From Defluviitaleaceae bacterium (GTDB taxonomy: Bacteria; Bacillota; Clostridia; Lachnospirales; WQUN01), in NCBI GenBank assembly GCA_009788055.1, contig WQSG01000002.1:1-64000 (forward strand): 64,000 bases of DNA. Reading direction: 5' to 3'. Under the pieces are notes generated by a model. The model did not search any database. It was not told the DNA's origin and worked only from the letters and a program-made list of their open reading frames with translations. Position numbers and translations under genes: made by a program. Numbering within the stretch: the stretch's first letter is position 1; each line of letters starts with the position of its first letter. Of the stretch, positions 61,604-64,000 are shown piece by piece.

Positions 61604-62752
61604 ATGAAACGAATTAACAAAACCGCGGTGTTTTTTATTATTACCACGATATCTATGTTTGCGATGGTTTGGTTTGGCGTAAACAGTCATATTGATTTTG
61701 GTTTTAACAGAAATATCGGCGTAGAGTTTTTGACGGCGCGTGTTGTGGAAGTTGTGACGGACGAAACTTTTTTCAACCCGGAAGCGGGACGGCATATAGG
61801 GCGGCAGGAATTGCGAGTGGAACTGTTGGCAGGGGCGCGGCGCGGAGAGGTTGTTAGTGCGTCCAATCAGCTTTTTTTGCAGCACGGAGTTTTTGCACAA
61901 CCCGGTACGCGGCTTGTGCTTTGGTTTGAACAGCATGACGGCGATGAATATTTTGCGCGGGTGCATGACCACGAACGCGCACCTACAATATATGTCATTG
62001 TGATTTTGTTTTTCGGCTTGCTTGCGGCAGTGTTCGGCAAGGCAGGTTTGCGTTCTGCGTTCGGGCTTATTTTTACGTTTGTGGTTATAATGTTCCTTCT
62101 TATTCCGCTTATCACTTTTGGTTGGCCGCCCGCGCTTTTAACCGTCGGACTGTCCTTTGTTATAGTAACCGTCACGCTTATTGCAATCATGGGGTTTGAG
62201 AAAAAAACTTATGTAAGTTTGGCGGGAACGGTTATAGGGATTGCGTTTTATTGCCTGTTTTATTTGATGATAAGTGCGGCGTTGCACGTTACAGGGTTTA
62301 ATGTGCCTGAAATGAGTACGCTTTTGGTTTTTGGCGCGGGAACGGATATGGGTGTGGGCATTAGAGAATTTTTGTTTTGCGGTATTCTTATTGCTTCACT
62401 TGGGGCGATTATGGACGTTTCGGTTTCCCTTGCTTCCGTAACGGCGGAAATTAGCGAAACAAACCCAAACTCGGGGTTCAAAAAATTGTTTGCATCGGGT
62501 ATGAAAATTGGGCGTGACTTAATCGGCTCGTCGGCGAACACGCTTATTTTGGCGTTTACGGGTACGTTTTTTATCACGCTTATCATGTTCCGTATCAATA
62601 ATTTTCCGTATCATATGGTGGTTCACCAATCCGACATTGCTATAGAGGTTCTGCGGTCGGTATCGGCTTCCGCCGCTATGGTTTTGTGTGCGCCCGCCAC
62701 TTCTATTATTGCTTCATATGTATATGCGGGCAAAGAGAAGGGAAAAAAATAA
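61604..62752 (+). CDS. YibE/F-family membrane protein
   Basis: A 382-residue protein with an N-terminal membrane anchor, a beta-rich external segment (about 35-125) and seven or so C-terminal membrane helices. 'GFEKKTYVSLAGTVIGI', 'ILIASLGAIMDVSVSLAS' and 'IGRDLIGSSANTLILAFTG' are the hallmark conserved stretches of YibE/F. The role is unknown; a permease-like function is often assumed. Confidence 0.9.
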   Translation: MKRINKTAVFFIITTISMFAMVWFGVNSHIDFGFNRNIGVEFLTARVVEVVTDETFFNPEAGRHIGRQELRVELLAGARRGEVVSASNQLFLQHGVFAQPGTRLVLWFEQHDGDEYFARVHDHERAPTIYVIVILFFGLLAAVFGKAGLRSAFGLIFTFVVIMFLLIPLITFGWPPALLTVGLSFVIVTVTLIAIMGFEKKTYVSLAGTVIGIAFYCLFYLMISAALHVTGFNVPEMSTLLVFGAGTDMGVGIREFLFCGILIASLGAIMDVSVSLASVTAEISETNPNSGFKKLFASGMKIGRDLIGSSANTLILAFTGTFFITLIMFRINNFPYHMVVHQSDIAIEVLRSVSASAAMVLCAPATSIIASYVYAGKEKGKK

Positions 62753-62790
62753 CATTCTCCATTTTACAAACTTTTAACCAAACGTTTACC

Positions 62791-62813
62791 AAAACCGCAT
62801 AGCGGTTTTTTTT
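62791..62813 (+). terminator. Terminator after the YibE/F gene
   Basis: AAAACCGC-ATA-GCGGTTTT followed by a T run. Confidence 0.85.
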
Positions 62814-62883
62814 ATGCTGTACTAAGCTCCAGACTGAGGACGCTGTATGCGTCAAAAATTGACTCCGAGGAGGGATTGCCGCC

Positions 62884-64000
62884 ATGACTGTAAAAATACT
62901 TACACAGCATAGAAGAAAAGCATTGTCTTTAATTGTTGCGTTTGTCATGGTTTTTGGGACTGTAACACCGGCGATTGGCGCGGTGTATCAGTCACAAACA
63001 ACAGAGCCGGAAATAATGACGGCTTCAATTGAGCCGTTTAATGCGGCTTCGTTTTACTGGAACTTGAACCTTACCCCGGGTGCAACCGTGGAAGTTATGC
63101 GCTTCACATGGCACACGCGCCAAAGTACGGGAAGCATCAGGGTTTGGCCGCAAGGTTATCCTGAAGAAGCAAGAACGGTTGCCGCAACAAACACTGCGCG
63201 CCGCTCCGGAACCGGCTACAGGGTAAACCAAGTTACACTGGAGGGGCTTACTCCCGAAACTGTGTATGTTTATGAAATAATCGCGGGTAGCAGTGTTTCT
63301 GCCCAAAAAACTTTCCGCACAGGCGGAGCAGACACATTCCAATTCATGATAGCGGGCGATGTGCAAATCGGAGTAGGTCATGCGGGTATGCCGGGTGTTA
63401 CGCCGGGAGGCGTTCAGGGCTTAACGAATGACGGTATCGGTTGGCGCAACACATTGGATGTAGCTGTAAATGCTTTCCCCGAAATGGAATTTATTTTATC
63501 CGTGGGCGACCAAATTCAAACACAATCAGGAACAAGTGCGGCAAACCTAAGCAATTCGCAGTTAAGATATGACTTGCTGATGGCTCCGCCGCAACTTCAT
63601 AATCTGCCATTTGCCCCCGTTGTGGGCAACCACGACAACACGGGCTCGAACCAAGAGTTGTGGCATCAGCACTACAATACCCCAATTCCCTCAGGTACGG
63701 GAGTAACGCAAGGAAACTTCCTTCGCTTTGGGGCAAATGCAACCCAGTTCGATTACTGGTTTCGTTGGGGCAATGTACTGTTCATCGTGCTGGATTCAAA
63801 CACACGCACATGGGCAGGCGGACGGCAACCATTCTTTGAAAGTGCGATAGCGCAAAACGAATGCGCCGAGTGGAGAGTAGTATCCTTCCACCATCCGCCG
63901 TACTCTGCATACAGGATTCTTAGCGGAAGCGGCGCAGATGCCGCAAAAATGCAAATTATCAACAACTGGGCTCCTGTTTTCCAAGCAAATGATATTGACA
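62884..64000 (+). CDS. Secreted metallophosphoesterase, 5' part (runs off the window)
   Basis: At least 372 codons with no stop before the window ends. A signal peptide (about residues 1-38, 'SLIVAFVMVFGTVTPAIGAV') is followed by a fibronectin-like N-terminal domain of the purple-acid-phosphatase type ('YRVNQVTLEGLTPETVYVYE'). The calcineurin-like core has 'FMIAGDVQIG' (metal-binding Asp), 'SVGDQIQ', 'VVGNHDNTG' and 'SFHHPPYS'. It hydrolyses phosphate esters outside the cell, so phosphate scavenging is likely. GGAGGG lies about 9 nt upstream of ATG 62884. Downstream domains cannot be seen. Confidence 0.88.
   Translation, partial: MTVKILTQHRRKALSLIVAFVMVFGTVTPAIGAVYQSQTTEPEIMTASIEPFNAASFYWNLNLTPGATVEVMRFTWHTRQSTGSIRVWPQGYPEEARTVAATNTARRSGTGYRVNQVTLEGLTPETVYVYEIIAGSSVSAQKTFRTGGADTFQFMIAGDVQIGVGHAGMPGVTPGGVQGLTNDGIGWRNTLDVAVNAFPEMEFILSVGDQIQTQSGTSAANLSNSQLRYDLLMAPPQLHNLPFAPVVGNHDNTGSNQELWHQHYNTPIPSGTGVTQGNFLRFGANATQFDYWFRWGNVLFIVLDSNTRTWAGGRQPFFESAIAQNECAEWRVVSFHHPPYSAYRILSGSGADAAKMQIINNWAPVFQANDID

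Overview
The window looks like a chromosomal segment of an uncultured anaerobic, probably spore-forming, Gram-positive bacterium of the Clostridia. This placement is inferred from gene content: CotH-type spore coat kinase, DUF4364, type III glutamine synthetase, PdxST, GatCAB, a large SRP RNA, a sensory [FeFe]-hydrogenase kinase, BlaI/BlaR1, GGAGG-type ribosome binding sites and rho-independent terminators. I cannot place it to family from the sequence alone.

Layout. 1-3,195: a BrnTA toxin-antitoxin pair, a phage-like tail fibre with three pyocin-knob units, an amidase fragment in the same frame after a single stop, and tRNA-Thr(CGT). 3,316-10,887: a CofE-like ligase, DUF1576 membrane protein and CotH kinase, then UppS and an aconitase-family hydratase on the opposite strand. 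10,927-14,655: an accessory stretch with a PIN toxin/antitoxin pair bracketed by two copies of a palindromic repeat, a DUF2019 protein, a QueG-like Fe-S protein with a degraded first cluster motif, and a HEPN/MNT pair. 14,668-18,600: a 1,310-residue sensory [FeFe]-hydrogenase fused to a hybrid histidine kinase. 18,694-26,475: housekeeping genes (L31, DusB, RuvA, SRP RNA, Nudix, tRNA-Arg) and a BlaI/BlaR1 operon.

26,434-37,112 is the most striking part. It appears to be a complete provirus of a filamentous (inovirus-type) phage, 10,563 bp per genome unit, inserted in the 3' half of tRNA-Arg(ACG) and flanked by a perfect 116-bp direct repeat. It carries a tyrosine integrase, a rolling-circle replication initiator, a Zot/pI-type assembly ATPase, pVI-like and pIII-like proteins, a pVIII-like coat candidate, several tiny membrane proteins and a candidate pV-like ssDNA-binding protein. 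The gene order matches Ff phages but there is no secretin, as expected for a host without an outer membrane. A roughly 525-bp intergenic region with a very large imperfect palindrome probably holds the origin and packaging signal. An XRE repressor sits beside a palindrome that overlaps the promoter of the phage operon, and two cargo genes lie next to attR.

37,231-64,000 returns to host sequence: a tyrosine phosphatase, CCA-adding enzyme, orphan MetQ lipoprotein, a TraB-like lipoprotein, an M1-peptidase-like lipoprotein that has lost its HExxH site, and MurG. A nitrogen/translation block follows (AspS, GatC, GatA, GatB, an AmiS/UreI-type channel, GlnN, PdxT, PdxS): glutamine made by GlnN can feed both the GatCAB amidotransferase and PdxST. 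A hybrid kinase with an HD-GYP response regulator, a three-gene ABC importer, a YibE/F protein and the start of a secreted metallophosphoesterase finish the window. Several families of intergenic hairpin repeats are scattered through the host part.
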